The position numbers and the translations under genes are program-made. A model generated the notes under the pieces. It was given only the letters and a program-made list of their open reading frames with translations, made no database searches and was not told the DNA's origin. Source: Pirellulaceae bacterium (lineage in GTDB: Bacteria; Planctomycetota; Planctomycetia; Pirellulales; Pirellulaceae). Taken from it: a DNA stretch of 64,000 bases. Below are positions 1 to 10,200 of this stretch, in pieces (position 1 is the stretch's first letter; the number at the start of each line of letters is the position of its first letter). The stretch is taken from the NCBI GenBank assembly GCA_029243025.1, contig JAQWSU010000029.1, forward strand, positions 36,015-100,014, read 5' to 3'.

Positions 1-58
1 CTGCGGGAATTTCCTTTTGGACGAAATGTTTTGGTTCTTCCAGAATGATCGCCTTCAT
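1..58 (-). CDS. Zinc-type alcohol dehydrogenase-like protein, N-terminal fragment
   Basis: Only the first 19 codons lie in the window. They read MKAIILEEPKHFVQKEIPA, which has the form typical of the medium-chain dehydrogenase/reductase (MDR) superfamily: a first beta strand followed by a charged segment ending in 'xxP'. The ATG is preceded on the minus strand by GGGTGA, a fair ribosome binding site. MDR enzymes are cytoplasmic NAD(P)-dependent oxidoreductases of alcohols, sugars or threonine; nothing visible here fixes the substrate. The catalytic zinc ligands and the nucleotide-binding fold lie outside the window. The call rests on a short N-terminus and is therefore tentative. Confidence 0.55.
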   Translation of the reverse strand, partial: MKAIILEEPKHFVQKEIPA

Positions 59-456
59 AGTTCACCCGTTGCTTCGTTGAAATCGGAGGGAATTCAGCAA
101 TAGAGGGTCGTTTGCCTTTTAGGCAAGCCACGAATTATTGTCCGCGAACTGCGGAATCGCAACCGGCCTCCAATTAGATGGAATCAAGGAAGGGAGGGCA
201 GGGCGGCCGAAATTGGCTTTGATTAGCGACTTCATTCCCGAAAAGCGATTTCCAAATAGCTCGATGAGTTCTCGCCGCTGGTCGGAGGAATGGCTTTTGG
301 GGAGTACTTGCCTCTCCGGGTAAAAGCGGTGAGTTGCATGATCAGTGGGTTCTGAATTGCATGCGGATGCTAGAAGGCAGTCGTCTGCCGACAGCTGATG
401 AGGCCGCTTGGTTTGTGCAAGCGGTGAGGGTGAGCGGTCCGCGTTACGTCGGGTTA
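59..456. other. Intergenic region, no convincing gene
   Basis: About 400 bases lie between the 3' end of the 1338-residue secreted protein and the start of the dehydrogenase, both on the minus strand. Short open frames on the plus strand here have no recognisable features and one overlaps the large gene antisense. Two small dyads are visible: TTGCCT/AGGCAA around 112-126 and the hairpin at 404-424. The dehydrogenase promoter should lie here, but no clear -35/-10 pair was picked out. Confidence 0.5.
404..424 (-). terminator. Weak hairpin downstream of the 1338-aa secreted protein gene
   Basis: CCGCTTG and CAAGCGG form a perfect 7-bp stem with a 7-base loop about 32 bases past the stop codon of the minus-strand gene ending at 457. 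There is no T-run after the stem, so intrinsic termination is doubtful; it may be a transcript-end stabiliser or chance. Confidence 0.3.
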
Positions 457-3400
457 TTAGACGCGGCTGCTTTTGAGGACGTCATCACTGATCAGAGCCA
501 ACACCGAATCCAATTCTTCGTTCGAAGCATTCTGGATTGGATCGACATCCTCGATCGTATCGAATAGTGATTCACTTTCCTGCAGGAGTTGAACGCGAAC
601 CGTGCCAGTCTCTGCAATCGGCATGCTGGAAATGCCCGCTGTCTCGCTCTTTGTTTGCCGGTTATTGTCGCTTGCCTGAACAGCGGCGGCAATCGCCGAG
701 GCGCCGGTCGTTGTTGATGCCTGATTAAGCTCGTTGATAATCAGCAGCACGTCGATCGGGGAGAGGACGCCATCATTGTTCACATCCAAGAATAGATCGT
801 CACGATAAAACGGTCGAGCCGACGGAATTGAATCGTCATTGAGTTCATTGATCACGAACAGTGCATCGATTGGTGAAACAGCGTTGTCGTGGTTGACGTC
901 ACTCGGATTGTCCGGGTTGGTCTTGATGTTGGAGACAACGTCCGTAATGACGACCTCAATGCCTCGATACTCAATCTGCTGAGTAGGCACCGGGTCCGAG
1001 GAATCGAAGAGCAGCACATTGTGCTGGGGTAAAACATCTGCAGGGTGAGGAACAAATTCAAATGTACCCTCGGTGGCCGCCCGCATCGGTACGGAAAACA
1101 GCAATGCTTCGTCCGGTCCTAATCGATCGATGCCGTCAAAGGCACCGACTTCATCCATCAAGCCGGGTACGGACACGTCGCCAGATTGTCCATTCGGATA
1201 GTCGCTCCCATAGAGGATTTGGCCCTGGGCGTTTGCCGCAGCAACGGGATACTCAACGTCGGTGTAGGCGGCGAAGACGCCCGACCCGGGGTCTCGTTGG
1301 TCTTGCACAAATGCTTGCAGCAGGAATTGTTCTCCGACCGCGACTTGGGTGATGGGAGTACCGTCGTTGATGTCGGCAATACCCAAGCGAATGGTTGCTA
1401 AGTCAGGTTGGATATCGATCACCACGTTGGCCGAATCACTCAGGCCGTTCACGTCTTCAATCGTGTAGCCAAAACTGTCGATCCCGTCAAAGTCGAAGGG
1501 GGTTGAGTAAATCAGGCCGAGTCCATCGCCGGTAATTGCAACGCTACCGCCGCTGCTCGGAGTCGTCACTTCGACGATTTGCGGGTCGGTTCCAGGGCGG
1601 AATTGATCATTCTTTAGCACATCGAGGAAGACATCTTCCGAGTTGCGACGCAGCGAGAAGGCATCATCATTGGCGACAGGGCCTCCGCGAACGATCTCAA
1701 CAAAATGGTCTTCGACCTCACCAGCAACCGAAGCACCATCAAAGGAAATGCCTCGATCGTAGCCGTATCGGAAGCGAGCAAAGGACTCACCCAGCGTGGC
1801 CCACGCCGGGACGTCGAATCGCAAACTGTTGACACCTTCAACGACGGCCTGGTCGACGAAGATCTGTTCGCCTGGCGTGGTCCAAGCACCATCGCTGTCG
1901 AAATCAATCCAGGCCTGCAACACACCAGCGGAATGCTCTCCGTTGGAAATGGTGACGTTAACCCGTGTTTCCGCACCGGGAAGGACATCGGTTACAAAGT
2001 TGACGCCGTCTTCGTCAGCCAGATCGTTGATGTCATCACCAAGAGCGAGCAAATTAGGCTGACCATCCAGTTCGCCATCGACCAACATGCCGATTCCGAA
2101 TCCGGGCAGAATTCCGTGGCGTGCTCCGTTATCCTCGAGCGTTGTCGGGAAGGCAGCCGGTGCGTCGCCGAAGTCGATGCCAGAATTGTCGCCTGAACCT
2201 CGTTTGTTTCCAAAGTCAGCTCCTCGGACTTCACCCGCTCCTGAAAAAGTGATCAGATGTTCGCCACTTTCCGGGTAGGTTTGCACCCAGCCAGGCTCGA
2301 CGATTTCACGAACCGCATAGGTGCCGGTTGGCACATGTCGGATCGCATATTCGCCATTTCGATCGGTGATGGCTGCTGGCTCGCCAATGCTGAAGTCGTC
2401 ATCGTTGTTCAGGTCCACATAAATGATGACATCAGCCAAGGTTGACTCGCCGGAGTCCAACATGCCATTTCCGTTTGTGTCGTTCCACTTCGTGCCGGAT
2501 GTGGATGCCGATTGTTTGCCTCGACCTGTGGGAAGTCCGAAAGCAATCGTGTTGAGGGTGTCTTCCAGGCCGGTGAAGATCTGATTTTTGCGATACTGAT
2601 CCTCTGTGAATTCGACATCGTTGTCATCCTGAGTGCCGAGGATTCCGTCTTGTCCGACTCCAATCTCGGCCCAGAATTCAGTACCCGTATCGACCATGAT
2701 GTTGGGTCTCTCAACGCTCGGTTCCGTATGGTAGTTACCGAACAAATGGCCCGCTTCATGGGCGATTACAATCCCAACTCCAGCGCCAATGAGATCGTAT
2801 TTGTCTTTCTCCGGTTCATTGAAGAGGAAGGAGTTGATCGATTGATCATTCCGAAAACCTGTAATTGGATCGAATTCAGGAGCACTCAAACTATCCAGAA
2901 GCACGACGCCCGTTTCCGAAGTGACAAAGTTACCGGGGTCGACCGACTGAGCGATCGCAATCGTTTCAATGTCCAATTCTTCGATCGTTCCGCCAACGAT
3001 CATTCGCGTCACATTCGGTTGGCCGAAGGGATCTGCGTGGTCACGACTGTTGCGGATTTCGATCCCATATTCGCCAGCCTGTCCTGATTTGGCATAGTCA
3101 CCGTTCAATCCGTCTTGGCCAACTGTTCGGAACTTCTGCTTGACCGTTTTTACGATCGAATCGATCACGCGGTTTTCGCTCTGAATACCTAAACCCCAGT
3201 CCCCTAAGAATGTACTCAAAGGAGATAGCGTAGTGATGCGGGGCCTACCAAAAATGCTGGTGTCGATTGTCTCGCCGTCAAAATCCAGAAAGAGAATCTG
3301 CTCGGTTCCGGGGTCTGCGTCTTCCAACACCGGACGATGAACATGGAAACGGCCCTCGTAATTGCCGGTGAAGTCACCAAGAACACGGACGTAGTAGCTA

Positions 3401-4473
3401 CCTGTTTGGTTGATCACATACGGGATGGTGGCGTTTCCATCCGACGTGAGATCTGATCCTAGAGGGAAGAAGTCGGGTCCGAGTGGACCTCGACTACCAA
3501 TTAATTCAATTCCATTCGAGTCGAACAGCGTTACATCATTTGAGGCACCGAGCATATCCAAATTGAAGATGTCACCGGCGGCGAGATCGAAAGTGTAATA
3601 ATCGATATCACCATAGTTACGGCCGATTGTTGCCTCGTAGTCGCCCGTGGTGGCCAAGATGGCAGGGGTCAGGCTGGTTGAATCGAAGGGATTGGCAGGC
3701 AGGTTGTATCCAAAGAAACCTGAGCCCACAACGGCAACGTAGTAATCGTCGTTCTCCGGTGCAACGAGCGATAAATAACTGTCCACGCCGTCTCCGGAAT
3801 TGTCATTGCTGATCAGCAGTTCGCCAAAGCTGTTGTAGACGGCAACTGCCGGATCGAAGCCCGCGGAGCCCTTCACCCGGACGGTGATCAGGTCGCCTTC
3901 CAGGACGTCTTCGAGTTGAAAGAAATCAACGTCACCGTCGGCTTGTGGCCCGTCACCGATCGTTCCGGCGGCAAGCACAGCCTCTTCTGAGGTTAAATTG
4001 GTCGCATTGGCCTTCGGAATGGAGCCATCATCTTCGACCGAAAACACCGAACCAGGCTGGTTGGGTTCTTCAATGCTGCCCCTCACCGGTACAAATTCTT
4101 GTTGCCCGGCGGCAAATCCCAAATTGATGTACTGGGCATCTTCCGGGATGTCATTGAGTCCCAGCAAGTTGGCGTCCAGCGATTCGGATTCATAAACCCG
4201 TGCTGCCGCCCAGTTTGATTTCAAATTCGATCCTTGGCTTCCTAGTCCACGCAGGGATCGGGGCGCTTTTCCCTTGTAGTTGATATTTGATCCGTAGAGC
4301 GTGAACTGAGCCGGGCTCTGTAAGAGGCCAGCGTACTGTTGAATCAGCTCGCCTGCCGCTCCTTCTGGAAGTGGCGGTGCGTCATCTCCGAGACCGGCCA
4401 AGACGCGCCGAGGCTCTAGCTCTTCCAAGTGGGTTCTTCGTAGGGATATGCGGTTATTCCGAGATTGCTTCAT
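457..4473 (-). CDS. Giant secreted multidomain protein with zincin motif and dockerin-like C-terminus
   Basis: 1338 residues, predicted to be exported. The N-terminus carries the planctomycete extracellular signal (LEELEPRRVLAG, about residues 16-27). Two pre-peptidase C-terminal-like (PPC) beta domains lie around 170-380. A zinc-metalloprotease signature HExxHxxGxxH is present at H572, E573, H576 and H582 (AHEAGHLFGNYH). It is followed by an SdrD_B-like Ca-binding Ig domain (about 665-765), a GEVED domain ending in GEVEDHFVEIV (about 775-930), a cadherin-like Ig domain (about 935-1030), a cohesin-like domain (about 1040-1190) and two dockerin-like EF-hand loops (DVNHDNAVSPIDALFVINEL and DVNNDGVLSPIDVLLIINEL, about 1200-1265). 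The start is the ATG at 4473, with GAGAAACAG just before it. Likely a cell-surface or secreted protease/adhesin; the substrate is unknown. The domain order is seen directly; function is inferred. Confidence 0.9.
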   Translation of the reverse strand: MKQSRNNRISLRRTHLEELEPRRVLAGLGDDAPPLPEGAAGELIQQYAGLLQSPAQFTLYGSNINYKGKAPRSLRGLGSQGSNLKSNWAAARVYESESLDANLLGLNDIPEDAQYINLGFAAGQQEFVPVRGSIEEPNQPGSVFSVEDDGSIPKANATNLTSEEAVLAAGTIGDGPQADGDVDFFQLEDVLEGDLITVRVKGSAGFDPAVAVYNSFGELLISNDNSGDGVDSYLSLVAPENDDYYVAVVGSGFFGYNLPANPFDSTSLTPAILATTGDYEATIGRNYGDIDYYTFDLAAGDIFNLDMLGASNDVTLFDSNGIELIGSRGPLGPDFFPLGSDLTSDGNATIPYVINQTGSYYVRVLGDFTGNYEGRFHVHRPVLEDADPGTEQILFLDFDGETIDTSIFGRPRITTLSPLSTFLGDWGLGIQSENRVIDSIVKTVKQKFRTVGQDGLNGDYAKSGQAGEYGIEIRNSRDHADPFGQPNVTRMIVGGTIEELDIETIAIAQSVDPGNFVTSETGVVLLDSLSAPEFDPITGFRNDQSINSFLFNEPEKDKYDLIGAGVGIVIAHEAGHLFGNYHTEPSVERPNIMVDTGTEFWAEIGVGQDGILGTQDDNDVEFTEDQYRKNQIFTGLEDTLNTIAFGLPTGRGKQSASTSGTKWNDTNGNGMLDSGESTLADVIIYVDLNNDDDFSIGEPAAITDRNGEYAIRHVPTGTYAVREIVEPGWVQTYPESGEHLITFSGAGEVRGADFGNKRGSGDNSGIDFGDAPAAFPTTLEDNGARHGILPGFGIGMLVDGELDGQPNLLALGDDINDLADEDGVNFVTDVLPGAETRVNVTISNGEHSAGVLQAWIDFDSDGAWTTPGEQIFVDQAVVEGVNSLRFDVPAWATLGESFARFRYGYDRGISFDGASVAGEVEDHFVEIVRGGPVANDDAFSLRRNSEDVFLDVLKNDQFRPGTDPQIVEVTTPSSGGSVAITGDGLGLIYSTPFDFDGIDSFGYTIEDVNGLSDSANVVIDIQPDLATIRLGIADINDGTPITQVAVGEQFLLQAFVQDQRDPGSGVFAAYTDVEYPVAAANAQGQILYGSDYPNGQSGDVSVPGLMDEVGAFDGIDRLGPDEALLFSVPMRAATEGTFEFVPHPADVLPQHNVLLFDSSDPVPTQQIEYRGIEVVITDVVSNIKTNPDNPSDVNHDNAVSPIDALFVINELNDDSIPSARPFYRDDLFLDVNNDGVLSPIDVLLIINELNQASTTTGASAIAAAVQASDNNRQTKSETAGISSMPIAETGTVRVQLLQESESLFDTIEDVDPIQNASNEELDSVLALISDDVLKSSRV

Positions 4474-4950
4474 CTGTTTCTCGTATTCGACACTGGGCTG
4501 TTCCGTGTTTGTCCTGTTACACGAAGCGTGGAGGGGAGCTCTTCAGGCGCGAACATTACCTGCGTCACTTACTCTCTCAAGTTGGGCGTCGCGGGTTGAA
4601 CTGGCTTCGGGCAGTACCCGGCCGTTACTGTTCCGCTCCTTGCATCATGTTCCGTTGGCCTGAAGGCCTGATAAGCCTTGTCTTGTCTCGAGTCTAATTA
4701 CAAGAATCTCAACATGCCACAAATTCGTTAGATATCACGCAAATCACCTAAACGAGCAGGCTTGGATGATGAAGTTGCTTTACACCCACCGCTTCGGAGT
4801 TAATTGGCAACGTTGAGCCGTCAAGACGGATAATATACGAAGAGTTGGGAAAGCGGAAGCATCTTTTCTGCCTCTCGATGTCCAAGCCGCCCCTTTTTCC
4901 ACTTTCGGTACTGTTCTCGGACGCGTTACGCTGGTCGAATTTGGAACACA
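4474..4950. other. Intergenic region upstream of the 1338-aa protein
   Basis: About 480 bases between the terminator of the BBP7 gene and the start of the 1338-residue protein. It should hold the promoter of the latter. The open frames here (for example 4748-4951 minus, 67 codons) lack a signal peptide, a good ribosome site or recognisable motifs, so no gene is called. Confidence 0.5.
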
Positions 4951-4984
4951 AAAAAAGCCGGCATTCGTGAAAATGCCGGCTTTT
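4951..4984 (-). terminator. Rho-independent terminator of the BBP7 gene
   Basis: GCCGGCAT (4957-4964) pairs perfectly with ATGCCGGC (4973-4980) around an 8-base loop. On the minus strand the stem is followed by six T (the A-run 4951-4956), the classic intrinsic-terminator layout. It lies about 40 bases after the stop of the 5025-6629 gene. Four T at 4981-4984 make it potentially bidirectional. Confidence 0.9.
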
Positions 4985-5024
4985 GCTCGATCAACTTGGG
5001 GCCATCAGCCCCCATTTGGCTCGC

Positions 5025-6629
5025 TTACCAGGTCCACTCGAAGCCAAAATTGGTACCGTGAACGAATAGGTCCCCGTCATTGTTGACGAATGCTTGCCGT
5101 GCGGTGAACGGCGAGGCCGAGTTAAAGTTGTTTGCCGCCGTGGCAATGCCATCGACGTACAAGACTTGATACCCACCCCGAAGCGTTAACCGTGGTGTGA
5201 TCCGAAACAGACCGACGATGCCGCCGTCTCCCAAGAAAGCTGCATCGTTGACGCCTTCTTGTTCGTTGAGCGTCGGAGCCGATGAAGTAACCGTCGTTCG
5301 TTGTTCGCTGTTGGTCCCGAAAATACCCGCTTTTGCTTCGGCACCGATTTTGAACCGAGGTGTGAGGCATAGATAGCAATCACCACCTGCCTGTAGACCG
5401 ATTAGGTCGTTGTCGGCCTTCAGGTTATAAGACATGTTCGCCTGAGCGTTCTGTGTGTAATAAACCAAGTCGTCGCGGAAGCGAAAGTAGCGAACGCCTA
5501 GTAGGAGTGAACTGTGGATATTGCAACTTGCGGAGACGAAACGGCGACGCAGATTGATTTCTGCGTTGTTCATTTCCGCAGAAATGGCAATCGAGTTAAG
5601 GTCTCCATCCCGAGTTTCTGTGAAACCGTTAACTGGATCAGTCCCGAAGTCGCTAAAAAGTGTGAACAAGTCGAAATTGCTCGTAACTGATGCGGAATTC
5701 TGCCAGTTGAAACCGCCGAAGTAGCTGAATTCCAAGCCCGTACTGGGACCGACAAGGCAGCTATAGGTGACGCGATAGCCGGATTCCTCCGAGAAATCAA
5801 TTTCGTTCATGTTCAGCACGATCGGCCCGTCAATTCCTCTGGAGCTGAGTGCGAGCGATTGGTCGAAATCACGCGTCCAGTAGAGCCATTCCGCTTGGAC
5901 ATCGAACCAACGCGGCAGACAGCGGCCGCCTGTTCCGTCGCAACCGTGAAAGCAACCGGCTACGCCGCAGCTTTTGCACATGCTGAAAAGGTTGCCGAGT
6001 CCGACGCCACAATTGCCGTTGCGGCAGTTTCCGCCTAGCAGTCCACCGTTTCCGCCTAGCAGTCCACCGCCGCCACAGGAGGGACTGTCACAACCGTCAC
6101 AACCCCTGTCGCAGGCTTGATGCGCGGCGCGTTGGATGGCTGGGATCGCCGGTTGTCCCGGGTAAATCGCCGGTTGAATCGGGCCCCGCATCATCGGTTG
6201 GCCTGGTGCAGCCGGCTGCATGGCGGGCATGAAGTTCTGGCCGGGCATTGGACCGGGCATTGGACCGGGCATTGGCGGCTGCATGGGCCTGCCAGTTGGT
6301 GCCATGGCCTGCCGCATCATCGCTTGTTGAGCCATGGCCTGCTGCATCATCGCTTGTTGAGCCATCGCTTGTTGAGCCATCGCCGGCTGCATCATTCCGG
6401 GTGGCATCGCGGACATTCCCGGATTCATCATCGGTCTGCCCGGCTGTCCCATCATCGCTTGTTGAGCCCCCGGCATACCAGCCGGGGCCATGCCTGCAAA
6501 ACGAGGTGGTTGATTCGGCATGGTGGGCATCGCCACGGGGCCATAAGGAGTCTGCAATTGTGCTGACACCAGCTGCGCGGCGGCGAGCATCGTCAGGAGG
6601 GTCAACGTGCCTGTGATTGGGCGATTCAT
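5025..6629 (-). CDS. BBP7-family outer-membrane beta-barrel protein
   Basis: 534 residues from the ATG at 6629; a TTG six codons upstream would also be open, but only the ATG gives a clean signal peptide (hydrophobic TLLTMLAAAQLVSA, cleavage before Q) and it has GGAG/GAAGA before it. Residues about 30-165 are a low-complexity Met/Gln/Ala/Pro region with MAQQA and GPMP repeats. A Gly/Cys-rich stretch follows (CDRGCDGCDSPSCGGGG and CKSCGVAGCFHGCDG). From about 240 the sequence is barrel-like: WFDVQAEWLYWTRDF is typical of the planctomycete BBP7 family (beta-barrel porin-7), and the chain ends in FGFEWTW with a C-terminal aromatic residue, as in outer-membrane barrels. Probable envelope porin or structural protein. 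It is a single gene with its own terminator, facing away from the giant gene at 7252. Function beyond the membrane location is not known. Confidence 0.85.
   Translation of the reverse strand: MNRPITGTLTLLTMLAAAQLVSAQLQTPYGPVAMPTMPNQPPRFAGMAPAGMPGAQQAMMGQPGRPMMNPGMSAMPPGMMQPAMAQQAMAQQAMMQQAMAQQAMMRQAMAPTGRPMQPPMPGPMPGPMPGQNFMPAMQPAAPGQPMMRGPIQPAIYPGQPAIPAIQRAAHQACDRGCDGCDSPSCGGGGLLGGNGGLLGGNCRNGNCGVGLGNLFSMCKSCGVAGCFHGCDGTGGRCLPRWFDVQAEWLYWTRDFDQSLALSSRGIDGPIVLNMNEIDFSEESGYRVTYSCLVGPSTGLEFSYFGGFNWQNSASVTSNFDLFTLFSDFGTDPVNGFTETRDGDLNSIAISAEMNNAEINLRRRFVSASCNIHSSLLLGVRYFRFRDDLVYYTQNAQANMSYNLKADNDLIGLQAGGDCYLCLTPRFKIGAEAKAGIFGTNSEQRTTVTSSAPTLNEQEGVNDAAFLGDGGIVGLFRITPRLTLRGGYQVLYVDGIATAANNFNSASPFTARQAFVNNDGDLFVHGTNFGFEWTW
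6241..6384 (-). repeat. In-frame short tandem repeats in the BBP7 gene
   Basis: Three 12-base units of CCGGGCATTGGA (6241-6276, the last base differing) encode the GPMP repeats. Two near-identical 30-base units (6301-6330, 6331-6360) followed by 15-base partial copies encode the MAQQAM repeats. All are in frame, so copy-number change would alter only the length of the linker. Confidence 0.8.
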
Positions 6630-6850
6630 TCTTCTGTTTCTCCGCAAGTCGACGCGAGCAGGGCTCGTTCGGTTTTTGGGTTCGGGAACAGACCGGTGGA
6701 CTGGAAAAAACGGTTTGTCCCATTCGTTCGCTAGAAACTATCGGTCTGGAACAATGCGGATAACGAATACTTTCGGAATGAGCGGTAGAGTTGTCTCAGG
6801 ATTCGTACGTTGTTCATTCTGCTCAAATTTACACGGCGAATTAAGACACA

Positions 6851-6873
6851 GGGTGGAGCGTTTCGCTCCACCC
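6851..6873. repeat. Perfect 10-bp hairpin (GGGTGGAGCG/CGCTCCACCC)
   Basis: GGGTGGAGCG, loop TTT, CGCTCCACCC: a perfect 10-bp stem with a 3-base loop. It lies about 220 bases upstream of the BBP7 start and about 380 upstream of the giant gene. TCCTCCTTT follows on the plus strand, a weak T-rich tail. It could be a dispersed palindromic (REP-like) element, a terminator of an unseen small transcript, or a leader element. Confidence 0.7.
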
Positions 6874-6970
6874 TCCTCCTTTGGGGCAATCGACGCAACC
6901 TGTTTTTGAGAAGAGGTTTACAACGATTATTCCATCTCTGACGTTCTTTGGCACGACGCTTGCAAAGAGG

Positions 6971-6996
6971 GCTGGGGGAGGGATCGTCCCTCCAGC
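6971..6996. repeat. Second GC-rich hairpin in the same intergenic region
   Basis: GGAGGGA (6977-6983) pairs with TCCCTCC (6987-6993) around a TCG loop; after a GGG bulge, GCT pairs with AGC (6971-6973 with 6994-6996). It lies about 100 bases after the first hairpin, with a different sequence. Function unknown. Confidence 0.6.
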
Positions 6997-7251
6997 AGGC
7001 CAAGACAATCAAGCGTAAATGTGTTGTAATTCGGAAAATCGTCAATCTGGGTGTTTTGAGCTGGCAAGATAAGTAGGGTGTTTCTTGCAAAATGGAGGCC
7101 TCAAATTATAATCAGCTCGATTGCGATAAATGTTTTTGCCCACAATGTTTACGCCAATTGTCGGCGTCATCCCCCTGCAATTGTCCGTTCCCCTTTCGCG
7201 ATACTTCTCATCTTCTCGCGCACGTTGGAACCCCAGTTGAGGTAGTAAGTT

Positions 7252-10200
7252 ATGGCTTTTGGGTCCTCTAGGTACTCAGCGAAGCGCACGCGTTTAAATA
7301 AGAAAAAAAAGCCTTCTGTCCGAAGCGGTCAAGTGAATTCTTGCCGGAACACGGCGATGGAGGCTCTCGAGCCCCGCGCAATGCTTGCGCAGTTGGTCGG
7401 CATTCAGCCGAACGCGGGGGAACTCTTGGAAACCGGTCAAGTTCTGAACGTGGCACCAACTTCGCTCACGTTTCGCTTTGACGAATCGGCACCGGCACTC
7501 GATCCGGAGACGATCCCGGATGAGATCCGCATCATGCGTGCGGGTCTCGATGGAGATCTCGACGACGGCGACAATATCTTGGTGATGCCGGGTTACGTTG
7601 GCTTGGGGCAGTCTTCGGCGGAGGCGGTTGTCCGTTTCGCCGAGACGTTGCCAGATGATCTCTATCGAATTGATGCTTATGGCGAGAAGCTTGACTTCGA
7701 GCTTGATTTGGGAGCTCAAATTGTTGCCGTTGTGCCCCAGCCGCTCACGCGAATCGGCAATCAGCTCCAACAGGCACGCGATCAAATTGTGGTCTATTTC
7801 AACGAAGATCGGCTTGATGCCAATTCGGCACAAGATCCTCGTTTCTATCAACTGATTTTTACGAGCGACACGGTGACAAACACCGATGACGGGCCGGCCC
7901 ATCATCCTACGACGGTGCAATACAACCCGAACGAGCATCGTGCGACGTTGACCTTTGAGGCACCCTTGGATGAACTTTCCACAGGGCCGGGCACTTATCG
8001 CTTACGCATCGGCACGGACGAGCAAGCGCCGGTAGCGCCTGTCAACGTCGATATGCCGGTGGACCCAGGTTCCAGCTTTGACACGGCGACGGACGTCGGT
8101 GCGTTAGAAGTTAGTCAAATCATTTCGAGTCGCATCGAAGACCTGGAAAATTTTCCGCTGGAGTATCCCGGCGGCAACGATGATCCTGGTCATCGCGACC
8201 TACCAGTCGAATCTGAGAATCAACACATTGACGATACGGTCTCCCTGGACGGCAGCGAGCGAATTCCCACGACGGATGAGCAGACCGGCGTGTCTACGAT
8301 CGGGTATGTCTTTCGAGATGTGTATGGCTCCGATCCATTTGGCGTGCCGCTAAGAAATCTGATCACCGATGCCCAACGTCACCGAACCCGGGAAATCTTC
8401 GAGCTCTATGGCCAGTACATTGGCGCCCAATTCTTCGAAGCGGACGAGGCTGCTCTGGAAGATTTGGCCAATTCCCGAGTGACGTTCTTCAGCATCGCTA
8501 CGGGCGACCTACGAGCGATCAGTCCCACGATTTCTACCGGACCGGGTGGGGTAATTGGCCTTGCCGGCGCTGTGCTCGATCCGGAGTTGGGCGCGATACC
8601 GACTGCCATCATGGACAACGCGGAAAGTTGGGACGATTCGTTTGGTGCAGATTGGTTCGAGACGGCGATGCATGAGATCGGCCATCTTTTAGGGCTCGGA
8701 CATAGCTACGATCTGCCGCCCGGCACGATCATGGGAAATTATCAGGTACCCGGTTATGAGCCTGAACCGTTCTTTCCTGGGGATCACGACATTGTTCACG
8801 CTCAGCACTTGTACCGGCCTGAGGTGCGTGACATTGATCTGTACCGCTTTGAGTTGGATGCCTCGGGATTGTTTACGGCTGAAACGTTTGCCGAACGGCA
8901 GCGCGAGGTCAGCTTGTTGGACACGGTCATTACGCTCTATCGTGAGGATGACGCGGGCAACCGTGAGTTGTTAGCAAGCAACGACAACTATTACAGCAAC
9001 GATTCGTTTGTGCAAATGTTGTTGCCTGGCGGTACTTACTATGTGGGTGTGAGTTCGACCGGTAATGACAATTACAATCCGGAAATTGAAGGTACCGGGT
9101 TGGGTGGCCGCACCGAGGGCGACTACGAACTCCGGTTTGGTTTTCGACCCGATGTGGCAAATTCGATCGTTGATGCGACGGGTGTTCCGATTGACGGAAA
9201 CTCGGACGGATTGCCGGGTGGAGTGAATAATTTCTGGTTCCGAGCGCAAACGCCTGAAAAAACACTCGTCGTTGATAAATCAGCCGCCGCGCGAGGGACA
9301 GGATCGCTGACCAATCCCTACAACAATATCGAAGTCGCTTTGTCTGCCGCCAGTTCTGGCGACATCGTGCGAATCGTTGCTAACGGCGGTGTCGATGGCA
9401 ATGTGGGAACGATTGTTGACAACTACGCGTATGAGCTTGGTTTCGATCAGCTCAACCGTCCACTCGCCGATGGACACTCGATGGATGTGCCGCAAGGCGT
9501 TACCGTGATGATTGACGAAGGCGCTATCTTCAAAATGCGACGGGCTCGAATTGGTGTTGGTAGCACCGCACCGAGTGTCGATCGAAGCGCCAGCGCCCTA
9601 CAGATTTTGGGTACACCTAAGCACAGTGTGATAATCACTTCCATCAACGATGAAACGATTGGTATCGATAATGATCCTTTGACGACGACGCCGAATCCTG
9701 GTGATTGGGGCGGGTTGGACTTCCGTCACGACGTGGACCGATCCGAGGGTCGATTTGAATATGAACAGGAGGGCATCTTCCTCGACTACGTGAACCATGC
9801 TGATCTTCGCTACGGTGGTGGCGAGGTGGTGATCGAGTCGATTCAGCAGGTGGTGACGCCAATTCAAATGGTTGAGGCGCGTCCTACCATTACATCAAAC
9901 TCCATCTCCCGAAGTGCGGATGCGGCCATTTCAGCCGATCCGAACAGCTTCGAAGAAACGAATTTTCACGCGGCGGAATATCAACGCATTCCGTTCACAT
10001 CCGACTACACGCGGATCGGTCCTGAAATCCATCGCAACCGTTTATTGGCAAACTCCATCAATGGAGTATTTGTTCGGATCCGCACGCCAGCCGGCAATGA
10101 TTTGCGGTCCATGACTGTTTCCGGTCGATTCGACGATCCTGATGTGGTGCATGTCATCTCCGAGAACTTGGTGATTGAGGGATCGCCCGGAGGCCCGCTA

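Larger units (their letters stand above)
6630..7251. other. Divergent intergenic region with two GC-rich hairpins
   Basis: About 620 bases separate the BBP7 gene (minus) from the 4650-residue gene (plus), so promoters for both should lie here. Two strong dyads sit at 6851-6873 and 6971-6996. Open frames on both strands (for example 6731-7090 minus) run through these hairpins and look like by-products of the repeats. The 7252 start is preceded by GAGGT at good spacing. Confidence 0.6.

Noticed and set aside
138..567. Two short plus-strand open frames (61 and 77 codons)
   Set aside because: No ribosome site or motif; the second overlaps the C-terminal coding end of the large minus-strand gene antisense.
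4748..4951. 67-codon minus-strand frame upstream of the 1338-residue gene
   Set aside because: Begins inside the terminator of the BBP7 gene and has no recognisable feature.
6731..7090. 119-codon Arg-rich minus-strand frame
   Set aside because: Runs through two palindromes; the Arg/Cys/Pro-rich composition looks like a by-product of the repeats.
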